A stretch of DNA of 64,000 bases from Ananas comosus. Taxonomy: Eukaryota; Streptophyta; Magnoliopsida; Poales; Bromeliaceae. Below the pieces are notes generated by a model. That model did no database searches, had not been told where the DNA came from, and was given only the letters and a program-made list of their open reading frames with translations. The stretch is taken from contig NC_033630.1 of NCBI RefSeq assembly GCF_001540865.1, forward strand, positions 28,370-92,369. The letters run 5' to 3'. The translations under genes were made by a program, and so were the position numbers. Positions 36,643-50,482 of the stretch are shown one piece after another (positions within the stretch are counted from its first letter, which is position 1; every line of letters starts with the position of its first letter).

Positions 36643-39494
36643 GTGCAATCATTCGTAACCTCTATCTATGTGACCTAACGCCTCATAATGGTATCTATTT
36701 TTATTTTTTCTTTTTTGAGGGTTTTTTTTTTTTTAATGTCAATTCAGCTTTTTGCTTTCTTTTAGTTTTTTTTCTTAAAAAATTTTGTGGAGTGTATTTT
36801 TTTAAGATCGCAAATTATGTTTGCCACCGTTAATAACTAAACTGATTCTTAAAAAAAAAAAAGAAATTTCCCAATGTTTTAGATCCAGTATATTATCTTG
36901 GTTCGTGCTCATTTTAGACCACTCATTATCCGATTTTCTAGAATATAAGAGGCTGTGGCTGTTTTCCTTTATGGTGTGCATTTCTTCTACTAGCAACAAA
37001 TATAAGCTGCAAGTTTTCTTCATTATACATACCTGCAATTATTGGTTTGGCTGCCTATATTTTTCTGTGTGATCGTCTTCCGACGCTTTTAGTATCTAGG
37101 TCCCAGCTAAGTGCTGAGTGAGTGGCTTCTGTCCTTCTGGCCAAGTGCTAATTAATTCATGTGAATGCAAGAAGCACGAGAGTAACAGTGATGCCGGCGA
37201 TTAACTGAATTCTGCATTTAGTGATTTAGGGGCAAATAAGAAAGGTCAGCAATTTGCTAATTACCATTAGTGTTTGTAGCATTTTTGCACACGAATACAT
37301 TAGTTGTATAGTTTGTGCATTTGGCTATTGCATTGACTAGCTCTGAATTTGAGCACAACTAATGTTCAGTTTCAATGCCCAACGCCAGTTGGTGAAGGTA
37401 TTCCTTTTACTGTGTTACTTCATTACAGATTCTTCTTAGTTATCGTATAACATCTCTTTGTCCTGAAGTGTTGATAATTTTTACTCTTGAAGTAAGAAGC
37501 ACTGATCTGTGCACTCTATCTTCGCATGTCAGATCTCAGTTGCCTTGCAAGGAATTGAAGCTGAATCAACTTCTACTTTTGATCTTTTACTTGGCTGATG
37601 CTCTACCATGTTGTTCTGTTGAAGTTGAAGCATTGCAAAGACAATTTGCTGGCTATTATTCCTAAATTTTGCATTCTAGGTTCAAATTATTTTCGAAAGA
37701 GCACAACTATGAAATGTGAACTAAAGGGTTTAGGGTTTAGTCCGATTAGTCCTATTAACGATGTCTTCTTCATTTTTGTTACTGCATGAATTAAAGCTTC
37801 TCAACTTTAGCTCCCACCATGAATGACATTCGGACATTAATCAAGCCAACACAAAAGAGAGAGAAAAATGGTTTCAATGTTCCCACTGACAATTGAAGAA
37901 ATATAATGGCTGACAATGAAGAATGCAGTGGCTTGAGTAAATGTCACTGATTTCCTTGATTCTGATCAGCTTATATGTGATGTCTCGTTAGAAATCTCAG
38001 GGTATGAATGGCTGGTATAATAGCTGTCTGTTAGGGTAAATTTATTTGGTAGGTTCATGGGCAATTTCAGAATTTCTCAAATTAGATCTATAGAACCAGA
38101 TTGGCATGAACAATGCGCATTTACTTACTTTTGGTGCTTATAGCCTTACCCATAAACTAAGAGTATTTTGTGACTAGCATTTTTCTACTCACTGTATTAA
38201 GATCAGACGTTTGTCTGCCAAATCATTACACTGATGCTTAGGAAGCCACCATCATGAATATTTTGAATTTATCTGTTGTTAAGAAATTACTATCTTCATT
38301 TTGCCGCTTAGCCTACGCCATAATGGTTATTATATCATCAATTGTTAGGTTTCTAGTTTCTACTTTTTCCCTTTGTGACATAAAAAACATGTGCCTCCTT
38401 AGGTGTTTTTCTTGAATACAACTGGCCACTCCGAAATTTTCTGAATACAAAATGTTCTTGGTGGAGCTCACGTATGCACTCAAGAAGCGTTGTCGCACTA
38501 AAATGGTACTTCCTGCACTGGTCAAGTGTGTTACATTGGAAGCTTATTGAGCTACTGTGGATGAATACATCACCATAGCTTCTTTGCTGACCTATAAGAT
38601 GCTTTATGCTGCTCAGTATTCTCCGTTTTGTGATGATATGTTGGTAAACATTATGCTTGTCTTCATTGTTTCCGTCCTGGAACTTTTAATAGGTTTCATT
38701 GACGGCTTGGCTTGACTTTTGAGTTTTTCTGTTATGATAAAATGACTTGTTTTGTAAAAATTTGGAAGAAGATGAACATGGGCCAGACAGGAGGCCAAAG
38801 GCTCATCATGGATGATGTGATGAATTAATTTTCTTGTGTTCCATGGATAATAGATGATAGCCAACCATTTTATGATTTCTGCAACACATTTAAATGGCAT
38901 ATCTGGGCAGATTCAGATATACCATGTTAGAAAGCTATTTCTGTTTGAGGGATATTATACATGTCTTTTCTCTTACTTGATTGATATAAATGTAATAAAA
39001 TATGTTACTATGAAGTGCACTAGCTTTATCTTTCGGGAGCTCTTTTGATCAACCTCATTGAACCAATTCTATTTCTTTGTTTCATAATTATTAATCTTCA
39101 TCTCAGCCTGATGCTTCTAGGTGAAACCAAAACTTATCACAAGTTCATGAACCTGGTTGTCATGATAGATTGTCCTATGCACTTGCAACTAGTACAAAAG
39201 GCTCAAATATGAAAAGGGAAAATTCCCTCCTAATATTTGTGTTTAGTCGCCCTTAGCTTTAGTAGTTAAAGGTATAAGCAAAGTGGAGAGTCAGTGGAGA
39301 CTGACTGTTTTCACACTCTTATGCGCTTTAGAATAATGGTATGGGTTTGTTTATATTCTTGAATACTCAATTTAGAGGATTAGGATAGGAGCCTCTAATA
39401 TGGTGGCCTACATGTTTTAGAAGCTCATGGTCTATTAGCATTGGGGTGAGAAAGACACAACAATAAGCTAATTGGAAGACAGCCCAGATGGCCC
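36643..39494. other. Intergenic between RPC6 and peroxidase
   Basis: About 2.9 kb of ordinary sequence without a recognisable gene. T-rich and A-rich runs lie at 36720-36860. A plant-type telomere-like doublet GGGTTTAGGGTTTAG sits at about 37727-37741. Small ORFs have no family features. Confidence 0.5.
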
Positions 39495-39502
39495 TATATA
39501 AA
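39495..39502 (+). promoter_or_regulatory. TATA box of the peroxidase gene
   Basis: TATATAAA lies 85-92 bp upstream of the peroxidase ATG at 39587, a normal distance for a short leader. Called from sequence and position only. Confidence 0.6.
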
Positions 39503-39586
39503 GATTTTCTTCTGGGGAATATTAGCAACTTAAGATAGTAAAATCCCTCCTCAAAGCGCTAATGGCAGATAGCAGCTACATTTAAG

Positions 39587-41667
<2,081 letters not shown>

Positions 41668-42353
41668 GCTGAAAACAGCAGGAATAATAATAATAACAAT
41701 AATAATGAGGTGGACTGCAAGATCTGCATGAAAGTATCCATTCCGGGATGTAGTGTCCATTTCGATGCTTGTGTGTTTGCTACCCGTTCAGAAGATGTTG
41801 TTGATCGAGTGAATATTGTAGTTTATGTGGGGCGGACTTTGCCAGGAGGCAAATGCCTCTAATTAAGTTGGATGGTGTTTGTGGTTCATGGGATGAATGC
41901 TTAGATTTAAGAGGTAGTAAGTGCTAACAGACTTTTTAATGGAGTGATGGTTTATGAGTGTGCACTTTGTTGTTCTGTACAAATATGAGCTCACCTCATC
42001 TATGAAATGTCTGCAGTAAAATTTTCCACCAGGACACGTTTAAGAGTATTATCCTCGTATCCTCCTCTTCCATTCGCGTTCAGTCGATAAAACTAAGCAC
42101 ACGAAAAATATTTTTCTCTCAGAAATCTTTCTAAAATACTTTATGAAAATTGAATACTACTCTAGTGTACTCTTTTTTAAAAAATTAATAGGACTGGTAA
42201 GTAAATCTTAATCATTAAAAAAATAAGTTTACAGGTGGATTTGGATATACAGCATTGCTTATAGTTTAAGTTTTATTTTGGGAAAACTTCAAAACAATAA
42301 GTTTACAGGTTGATTTGGATATACAGCATTGCTTATAGTTTAAGTTTTATTTT
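41668..42353. other. Peroxidase 3' flank and intergenic
   Basis: The left part is the likely 3'UTR (a GTTAAT/AATAATAAT-rich stretch at 41683-41706). The right part holds a 74-bp tandem duplication described separately. No gene. Confidence 0.5.
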
Positions 42354-42369
42354 GGGAAAACTTCAAATA
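42222..42369. repeat. 74-bp tandem duplication spanning MITE left end and flank
   Basis: Units 42222-42295 and 42296-42369 are nearly identical, starting AATAAGTTTACAGGT and ending in GGGAAAACTTCAAA, which is the MITE terminus. The duplicated unit therefore joins host flank (including the TTTTATTTT target site) to the first bases of the element. Confidence 0.9.
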
Positions 42370-42726
42370 CCCCCCATTGTGGTTTCACTTTTTTTCACTT
42401 TAGTATCCTGTGGTTTTGCACTTTTTCACTTTAATATTCTGTGATTTAAAGTGTATCAAGTTAGTACCCTGTAGTGTCGCACTTTCTCACTTTAGTACTT
42501 TGTGGTTTAAAAATTACAGGGTACTAACTTGATACAAAAATAAAATCACAGGGTACTAACTTGATACAAAAATAAAACTACAAAGTGCTAACTTGATACA
42601 CTTTAAATCACAGAGTACTAAAGTGAAAAAATACGAAACCATAAAGTACTAACTTGATATACTTTAAATCATATAATATTAAAATAAAAAAGTGTGAAAC
42701 TACACCAGGCTTTTTGAAGTGTTCCC
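42354..42726. mobile_element. Mutator-like MITE, copy 4 (9-bp TSD)
   Basis: Begins GGGAAAACTTCAAATACCCC and ends GAAGTGTTCCC. The 9-base TTTTATTTT flanks it (42345-42353 and 42727-42735). It is almost fully palindromic: the left half repeats TTTAGTACYYTGTGGTTT phrases and the right half their complement. Confidence 0.83.
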
Positions 42727-42735
42727 TTTTATTTT

Positions 42736-43059
42736 TTTCGTTTGGTTTTCCAAGCGTCGTACGGAGGTATGTATTTGTGGCATGCTGATTGGTGGGGCTG
42801 TCATAAAAGCAGCGGGGTTGAGAGTTGAGAGCCACCATCGACATCGTACAGAGACGAGTCACGTGGCGGGGAACATATCCGTTGGAGTCCGATTGGGCTG
42901 GCTATTCATTGAGTCACAGATGGCAATAACGACGAGGGATCGATCTATCCATCCAAGGTGCATTTTGTATTCAGATTATGCAGTGCTATTAGCCAAAACG
43001 CAATTAGAATAAAAATAATATAAAAATATAAAAATTTTCTTCCAATAATTTTTTTTTGA

Positions 43060-43115
<56 letters not shown>

Positions 43116-43595
43116 TGGATTCCTACGGAAATCTTCACCGCAATCCTACGAAGACTGAAGTCTCCAGAACGAGAAATTCTACACTATCACACTTGCACCA
43201 GGTTATCAATAACAAGCCAATTACATTTATTCTTTTCAAACAAAAGTACAATAAAATTTTTTTTTTACAATCATAATAGAATATATACTTCTAAAAAAAG
43301 ACATTTGATTAATTTGTTACGTCACGCCACCAATATACCCGTTGTATTATAAAAATTTTCCTCCAGAACCTACTGGTAATGAATGGTGATGGATCAATAC
43401 TGACTCCGTGGTCTGTGGCGGCCCAGCCCGGTCAATTACCGTGGTCACAAGTAAAATAAAGCGTTCTGTTCTTCGTACCAATAAATTCATTCCGGGCCAT
43501 GGAATGGGATGGGGAGCGACGGGGACAGGGCGCGATCTAGCTCCGGTGGAACTAACCAACCTAACCAGGAGAAGAGAAGAGCCCAGGAGCGAACG
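42736..43595. other. Upstream region of ATS3-like gene
   Basis: Presumed promoter of the following gene. It contains a (TA)n run at about 43063-43113. No other gene is supported; ORFs over the TA run are artefacts. Confidence 0.5.
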
Positions 43596-43897
43596 ATGGT
43601 GAAGCTGCTTTTACCGAAGACTCTTCTTCATGTTCTGAGCTTGCAGTTCCTCCTCCTCCTCCTCCTCCTCTGCGTCTCGTGGGGCTCCTCCGTCGTCGTC
43701 TCTTCGGGATCTGAGATCGTCGCTGATCACCCTCCACCCCATGAGCTTCGATCCTTCACGATCCGGGAGAACCTGCAGGTAGGGCTCTCCAAAGGAGACA
43801 ACAGATCACTACTACTCCTTTTTCCCCCATACTTCCTTCCAGACGCACCAGCAGATTTCCAAAGGTGTCCGCTTCTTTTTCTCCCACTAACAGTCCC

Positions 43898-43929
<32 letters not shown>

Positions 43930-44098
43930 GGTTGTTGTTAACTATCTCAGAAAGAGGGTGAGGAGGCGGGAAGAGGAAGGGGATCGTGTTCGTACACGGT
44001 GAAGATAAGGACCAGCTGCTCTTCCCCGAAGATTACCAGAGATGCTATCAGCCTCGCTTTCGGTGATCTCTACCGTAACGAGGTACTTATTAGCTTTT

Positions 44099-44139
<41 letters not shown>

Positions 44140-45186
44140 TTTGCTTTTTTTTCTTTCAATAATTTTTTTTAAAAAAAAGAAAAAGAAAAAGAAAAAGAAA
44201 AAGAAAAAGAATGCCTTCCCTCTGTTGTTCATTTTACTCTGGGTGTTAGAGGAGAGCTTTGCCTGCCTCCGATCGAGGGCTAGAACGATTCGTGAGAAAC
44301 GTGCACAAAACAATTGGAATAAGAGTAGTTAAACGGACTATAAAGAGAAATACAGGTTAAACAATGGGCTAAAAAAAAAAAAAAGGGAAAAAAAAAGTGG
44401 ACGAGATCATGGTGTCTGCTGACTACTTTCTAATAATTGGCCACAGCTCACACGAAAATGGCTTGGCTACTTTNTTTTTTTTTTTTTTATAACCGCATTG
44501 TAAAATGGCAATGGGGGGTTATGTATCAGCGAACCAGTAGTAACTGTGTGGGTGCTGCAGCAGCACTCATGCCGCTGCAAGAAGGCTCAGAAGTATAAAG
44601 TATTCCCCAGTCTTATTAGAGATGCCAAGCTGCCACCGCTGCATCCCCACCTAGCCCATCTCACAAGCCCAGCAACTTGGCTAATTTACCCGCTCAAAAA
44701 AGTTGGAAATCAATTCAAGCTTCCTATTGCCCAAGCCCAGCTCAAATAATAAAAGCATCAATCAATCGCAGATCACCGAGTTTGTGATGAATACACTCGG
44801 GAATCCCTTCATTAGTTTGTAGGTTACCAATTAACACTCCCAATTAAAATAGACATCTCATAACGCGATTTGTACTTAATCATCATGATCAGGTTTACGT
44901 GCCACGGCTGGACGATCCCTCGTCAGGCACATTTGAGCGGTGCTCCACGGACACATTCAAGATCAAGGGGCCCTGCGGCTACGGAGTGTGCTACCTTTAC
45001 CTGCGGCGGAATGGGTGGGATGGTTGGATTCCGGAATGGGTTCAGGTCTACGACCCATACTACAGCCGCACCGTCACCTTCTACTACAGCACTTCTCTCC
45101 CCAATGGCGTTTGGTACGGTTTCAACCAGTGCCCCAGAGCCACTCAGACCGGCACCACCGCTGCTGATCCTATCTCCAGGATGTAG
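43596..45186 (+). CDS. ATS3: Embryo-specific protein 3 (ATS3)-like, PLAT/LH2 fold
   Basis: Exons 43596-43778, 43951-44082 and 44893-45186 join in phase 0 to 202 aa. The N-terminus is a clear signal peptide (MVKLLLPK then a Leu-rich core). After it comes the ATS3 domain: CSYTVKIRTSCSSPK, ISLAFGDLYRNE, VYVPRLDDPSSGTFERCSTD, GPCGYGVCYLYLRRNGWDGW and VTFYYSTSLPNGVWYGFNQC, with paired cysteines and the C-terminal WYGFNQC motif. ATS3 proteins were named for embryo-specific expression; they resemble PLAT/LH2 beta-barrels and are probably secreted, with no proven biochemical activity. An in-frame ATG at 43509 would destroy the signal peptide, so I start at 43596. Intron 2 contains (TC)n, (AAAAAG)n and a single N at 44474, so its length is uncertain; the coding exons are unaffected. 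Confidence 0.9.
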
Positions 45187-45917
45187 AGTTATTAGTATTA
45201 TATCAGTCTAGCGCTTCCTCAAGCTTGGCTGGAACATAGAGTTCATCCATGGGCCTCTCCATATTTGGGGCTTTTCATATCTTGCTGTTGCAGCAGCACT
45301 ATTGAGTCTATTATAAAGTATGGTACTTTTTTCTCGTTCCTCTTGTTGTTATGTCAGGACTTTTCTACCTTCATCGTGGTATGCAAGCAAGGAGTTCTTC
45401 TAGTTGGGAAATTTTTTTAACAATTCGTCGAGTATCCAAAGACATGGAGCAAGGCTAATTGTTCCTCACGTATATGCTGTTGTTACCCAGCAATTGAATG
45501 GCTGTGTTTCTACTGTGAATTTCAGCCTTCTTATGCTCGATCGTCTGTGAATTAACTTCCTCCACAGCTACAGTCGCACAACAACCGGCCGAAGTCTTGT
45601 ACCGATTAGCTCAACTACTTGAGAGCGGAGCTTATACACTTAATAATCAGCTTCGTCTAGTTTCTGAATGGCTTTGAATGTGAGAGGCTCGTGATTGCCT
45701 TCTGAGTTGCTGCTTATGATCTATCCAACAATGTACTTAAACGGTCGTGAAAAATGCACGTGGATCACTGCTTTTTAGCCCAACTGGTATACTGAGAGCA
45801 TAAATCAAAGAGTGCTGCTGCCTACTACTTTTAGATATGCTATTAACAACTCAAAATATGAGTGCTGTGGTATTTACACTCAATTTTATATATATTGGCT
45901 AAGGATTGCCGATTGCA
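45187..45917. other. ATS3 3' flank
   Basis: Probable 3'UTR and spacer. No gene or repeat recognised. Confidence 0.45.
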
Positions 45918-45971
45918 TACACCTGTAGCTCAGTGGATAGAGCATCGTAGGTTCGACCCGTACCTGGCATG
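45918..45971 (+). pseudogene. tRNA relic lacking the anticodon arm (tRNA-Arg-like)
   Basis: CACCTGTAGCTCAGTGGATA, with a complete D-arm and box A, is followed almost directly by GTAGGTTCGACCCGTACC, an intact T-arm with box B, and CTGGCAT. The anticodon arm and variable loop (roughly 25 bases) are missing. The two halves resemble plant tRNA-Arg. It cannot fold as a tRNA, so I call it a deleted copy. Confidence 0.75.
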
Positions 45972-46306
45972 TGCTTAAATTAACTTTCTTATTTTAACAT
46001 TCGGGATGCAAAATTAGTACGCAGGAGTACCTTCTCAGGATGCAAGCATGCCTCTGCATTTTTTAAATTTGAAAAGGCATCGACTGCATATGTAGTACAA
46101 TGTGCATGCCATGGCCCTGAATGACTACTAACCGAACTTCATTTTCTTCCTAAGAATGAGTCAAGTGTGGAGAGATACCATCAAATGCTAAGACTATATT
46201 GAAATCATCAAATTATTACTGAGACTACCTTGCCATGCACGCCGCCCTAAGAAATAAGTTATTCTCTTGGAATAGTAGCATAACTGTGGTCTTTCATATT
46301 ATGAGT
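45972..46306. other. Short intergenic spacer
   Basis: No gene or recognisable repeat between the tRNA relic and the hAT-like MITE. Confidence 0.4.
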
Positions 46307-46650
46307 CAAGAATTTAAATGTCCATCGGCACGAACCGTATTTACCGTGCCGTATCGTGTCAACAAAATATCGACACGACATAGCCTCTGTACTGATGGTA
46401 CATCCGAAAATCTTTTATTCTTTGAATCAGTAAATAAGTCTCTCAATAAAATTCAAAAAAATTAATAAAAAATATATAATAAACAATCAGTATATTTTAT
46501 TTTTAAAGAAAATAAATATTTTATACTATTATATGTCTACACACATAATTTTTTTATGATTGGCATGCATCTGCAGATCCGGCACGCACCGTGCCATACC
46601 GTATTGACAAATTTTTCGTATAATTCTATACCAGGGTGCTTAAATTCTTG
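46307..46650. mobile_element. hAT-like MITE (8-bp TSD with one mismatch)
   Basis: The end CAAGAATTTAA at 46307 is repeated in reverse complement at 46640-46650. Further in, the CGGCACG..GTGCCGTA words are also inverted. Flanks TTATGAGT and TTGTGAGT differ at one of eight bases, fitting hAT-type target duplication. No ORF. Confidence 0.65.
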
Positions 46651-46815
46651 TTGTGAGTGACTATCTATTAATTTTTTTTGCAGGCAGGAAAATTTGTCGG
46701 ATGAAAGAATGTGGGGGTAAGGCGATGTGATGGTTGCTGACAGTCCACAAGTACACACGCGCTGATAAATGGGAGGCAGGGTGTGACTGCGAGCAGAGTT
46801 ACCATTGGCATTCCA

Positions 46816-47875
46816 TTTTATCAGCCCCAACACGGTTGGCATTCGCATCCATACATCCCAACATCTTACTATACTAAACACCACCATTGCTGCAGGTTAT
46901 TTCTTAAACAAGGTGCTTACCTTTGCCTTTGCCTTTCTCCTCAATCTCCTATTCTGCATGTCGCTCATCAGTACATCTGCCTGTGCATACTTACTTTCAT
47001 ATATAGCTGATGACTGCGTTTCCATTGGAGATTCTACTTTCCACATTGTTGTGGAGAAGCTTACCTGCGGGCCAGGTCACAGCATCCGGTGGGACCTTTT
47101 ATTTCGCTCTTGCTTTAGTCATGGATTTCTTTTCTGATTAATTATTCCCCTTCATCGCCTAATCTTCGCGACGCCACCAGAAGCTTAGGGAAGGGAGGCA
47201 CGAATGTTTTGGATGGAGATATTCATGCTGCACATACAAATTTCTTCAACACGGCAACAAGCAGCGCCAGAATCAAGACATGGCGGGTTTACCACCTACA
47301 TCACTGCATGAAAGTTCTCATATGGTTCAACAATTCTTTCTCATGCAGGTTGCGAGCTTAGAGCCACATATCATACATCACATTTTCTGCTTGATGATAT
47401 TAATATTCAGTGACACGATATTCACATGCTGGGAGCTACAGGATATGCAAGGCCTATATCCTTTGACCACATAAATTTCACCAATTTAGAAAATCCTATC
47501 CTCATCGATCAATACTATTGTTATCCTGGAGGCACGTGTTGCATTCAGGCTACATGCGCAGTTATTCAATGTTCTTCATCTGAGGTTGCAATTGGACTTT
47601 AGACGACATATATTCCTCGATATTTTGTGTTCGGTTTACAGAGCTTTTCCATTATGCAGAAGGATGCAGTACGCGTAAGCAACGTCAGATATGCACACCT
47701 TCTCCGGACATCAAAGAGTGAAGCAGCAATTAGCCTCAAGTGCAGCCAAAGTGTCCCTTGCACAGTGATCCAAATTAATGAGGTTAACATCACCTCCATA
47801 TCCTCTCTTGAGGATACTGAGGCTGTTCATGCCGACACCCATGGCGAGACCTCTGGCTACATCACGTCTACCTGA
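46816..47875 (+). pseudogene. Polygalacturonase (GH28) relic, 5'-truncated
   Basis: Five exon-like blocks in the right order read as the C-terminal half of a plant polygalacturonase: about 46816-46895 (SPNTVGIRIHTSQHLTILN), 47007-47088 (ADDCVSIGDS..CGPGHSI), 47181-47286 (LGKGGTNVLDGD..SSARIKTW), about 47420-47535 (GYARPISFDHINFTNLENP) and 47663-47875 (KDAVRVSNVRYAHLL..CSQSVPC). Polygalacturonases cut pectin in the cell wall. The catalytic NTD motif has become NTV and GHG has become GHS, while DD and RIK remain. The N-terminal half (signal peptide and first coils) is not found upstream; a MITE sits there instead. The fourth block lacks a good acceptor, and the final Cys-containing tail is altered. 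It is best read as a decayed fragment; a divergent functional gene is unlikely. Confidence 0.78.
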
Positions 47876-48581
47876 AAGTGCGGTGCCTCAACCAGCCCAT
47901 AGTGTTCTCTTGAGATAACAGGTTGAAGTTTTATTTTCAAGTCCATCCAGCGAACTTGGAATGCTTGCGATTGTTTTAATTTTCTTTTGCTGAACTCATT
48001 ATGTCAAAATACATGTGACTTTGGTCATTATGTTATTTATGTTTTCTTGCCCCCAAGGCTACAAATATTGAATATTTGACCAGAAACTATTTCGTGTGTT
48101 TCTTCTTTTAAGAGAAATAATAGGAAGTACACAAGACATGTTGAAACCACCGTGCAACAGCATCGGACATCCGGAGCACAGGTCTTACCAAGTGCCTTTT
48201 TCTGTATTTTGCAGGGATAAAAAACAGGTATGTTTCAACTAATGCAAATTTTCTTCCCCTTAACAATGATGCTTTAGTTGAAAACTCAACGGAAGAGTAG
48301 ACAACATACGATTTTTCTTAGTCAGAAGAATACTTGGTTCTACATAGTAGACAACAATTGATTACTCCCCATGTAGGCCATTTGCTATATATACATATCA
48401 CTAAAGCGATAACTTGTCGGACCGTTCAGCAAGTTGTCTCACCCCATAAATACTAACTACAGCTGAGATTTGAGTCCCCCCAGAAGTTCGGTATGATTTT
48501 CTTCAGAACAAATAAAAATGCGAAATGAATCTTATCTCGCCATACCATTTAGGATGCCGACGGAGTCGACGGCCCAACAGC
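47876..48581. other. Spacer between polygalacturonase relic and DCC gene
   Basis: No independent gene. The right part should hold the 3'UTR of the minus-strand DCC gene. Confidence 0.45.
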
Positions 48582-49578
48582 CTACAGTATTTCGCACGAA
48601 TCTGTCTCAGACCGACCGAATATTGCATAGCGATTGTTCGCAACGTTGTCATACGCAAAATCCCTGACGAGCCTGCAAATGAATGAAAAAAATTATTCCT
48701 GGCGCAGGAATAAGCATAGACATGGAATAGCTTAACGAAGCAACCCTGTATGTATGACAAGAAAGGAACTTAACAAAGGAACCATCTTTAACATGAAGGC
48801 AAGTTGAGGGAAAGGCAGCTCAAGGTACTCCATTATCCGTAGCACTGCTTCCGACTTTATAGAGGACCTATCGAACCGACAAAAACTCTGTGTTGTTATT
48901 AATGTCTAGCTGCATCTAGTCTAAGCATACTAAAGGCTTTACTGAAGGCCCCTGTATCTGTAAGAAATTTAAGGCATCTCCGATTACGGAATTTGCTACC
49001 TATCCTTTTCAACAAGAACGACGCTGGAGATATCGTCGGGCGATCTTCCTGATCTCTGCAGGAGCTTCCTTCCCGCTGCGCTCTGGAGTGGTTCGTATCT
49101 AATCCTCCTGCTCGACACGGAAACATTGTTAATTACTCTCAAATCAATAGAACCCAAGAACTGAAGGGCGTTTAGAGCCGCCGGAGCAAAAGAGGTAGGG
49201 AGGGAGCAGAGACACCTATTGGGGTCGTTGTCCCGGACGAAGCGGACGCCGCCGTTGCAGAGGTTGCAGACACCTAAATAAAATAATTATGATCTCGTAA
49301 CTCACCAAATCGCGCGTCGATCCATCGTATCCAAGAGTAACATGGAAGGAAATTAAGGAATGGCGACGATCGAGGACGGAGGGAGGGAGCGGAGCGGACT
49401 GAGTTAGATGGTTACCGTCAAAGAGCATGATGGGCCTGCAGTCGGTCTGGAAGAACTCGGCGGCATCGGTGGCCTTCACCCAGTCCGCACCCGATGCGGA
49501 GGAGGCGGCGGCGGCAGACCGTCGGCGGAGTCGGACAGGCCTCGGACTCGTCCTCGTCCTCGTCCTCGTCACCCTCAC
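48582..49578 (-). CDS. DCC family (DUF393) thiol-disulfide oxidoreductase-like protein
   Basis: Five small exons on the minus strand, 49578-49416, 49273-49216, 49107-49000, 48867-48775 and 48672-48582, join in frame to 170 aa. The key motif LFDGVCNLCNGGVRF contains the DxxCxxC active site that names the family; RDNDPNR, LQRSGRSPDDISSVVLVE, SEAVLRIMEYLELPFP and RDFAYDNVANNRY follow as in plant DCC proteins. The N-terminus is Arg/Ser-rich and suits an organellar transit peptide, which fits chloroplast or mitochondrial plant members. Redox activity is assumed from the CxxC motif. The start lies only 17 bp from the N at 49595, so a longer N-terminus could be hidden by that join. The exon 4 donor (TT|GTTAAG) was chosen because it alone keeps frame with the next exon. 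Confidence 0.9.
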
Positions 49579-49693
49579 GGGATTCGTTATTCCTNTCTAT
49601 GTCTTTAACAAACTGTGAAATAATGTCTACTTTGCCAATCTTTTTAATCGAAATCTTTCCAAAATTTGTCCAAATAGTTGTTTGAATTTTTTA

Positions 49694-49856
49694 GGCCAAT
49701 TTGCATAAAAAATTCACTAGTTTTGAACTTTTGCAAAAGTAGGCTGCCTTTCGAATTTTGTAGATTCGGTCAAGATTTTTAGAAAACTGACCAAAATACC
49801 CTTATAATCTTTCTCTTTCTTTCTTCTTCTTTCTTCTTCTTTCTTCTTCTTCTTCA
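49694..49856 (+). mobile_element. Partial copy of the foldback-element terminus
   Basis: GGCCAATTTGCATAAAAA, then TTTTGAACTTTTGCAAAAGT, TAGATTCGGTC and AGAAAACTGACCAAAATAC closely match the outer arms of the element at 25953-27391, followed by the same kind of CTTTCTTCTT run. No opposing end is nearby, so this is a solo or truncated terminus. It lies about 115 bp upstream of the DCC start codon. Confidence 0.65.
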
Positions 49857-50482
49857 TTTTAACTCTCAACAATTTTCTCCTGGTCTACGCCAGATTGCAA
49901 GTTTAATATACTACAGCACCAAGCAACTGAGCAAGTGCCCATTTCGCCTTACTTGCGAAACTTAAAGAAAGCAAAAAATAGTGGGTGCTTTGCATTAACG
50001 CACAGAAGCAAAAACTAATCCACCCGGGCGGGGCGCCAGATCGAAGCTCAGTTGGGAAGCCCTCCTGGAGGATTGTGCGGGCTAATGCAGAATTAAAGGT
50101 CATGCAAGCAAGAAAGGAGACAACATGGGCGCAAAAAACACTCAACCTCACGCAACTTCAACTTCTTGCACGGTATAATTAAACAGTCCCGCCCGAGATT
50201 TTAGGACGCTATCAAAGTATCCCATTTGAATTCCAAGAACAACAGAGGAGTCGATCAAATTTAAAAACACCATAGCACCTAAAATAGAAAGATCAAGCTA
50301 AATCAAACCATGCAAAACCGAAGAGCAAAATACTACTAACTGCCGCTCTTTAGTACAATTTTCTGGAACAAACAAAATTTGCGTGCCAAAGACATGCAAA
50401 AAGAAAACAAAAAGAAGAGGAAAGGAGAACGAAGAGAGCGTAGACTTCATTCTCTAGATTTGTGATGGTGCTCTAGCTCTGC
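49857..50482. other. Intergenic, 3' side of the Alba gene
   Basis: Mixed sequence without a gene. The right part is likely the 3'UTR of the minus-strand Alba gene. An 82-aa minus-strand ORF at 49903-50151 has no family features. Confidence 0.45.

Noticed and set aside
37727..37741. GGGTTTAGGGTTTAG as an interstitial telomere
   Set aside because: Only two units; most likely a chance or telo-box occurrence, not a telomere relic.
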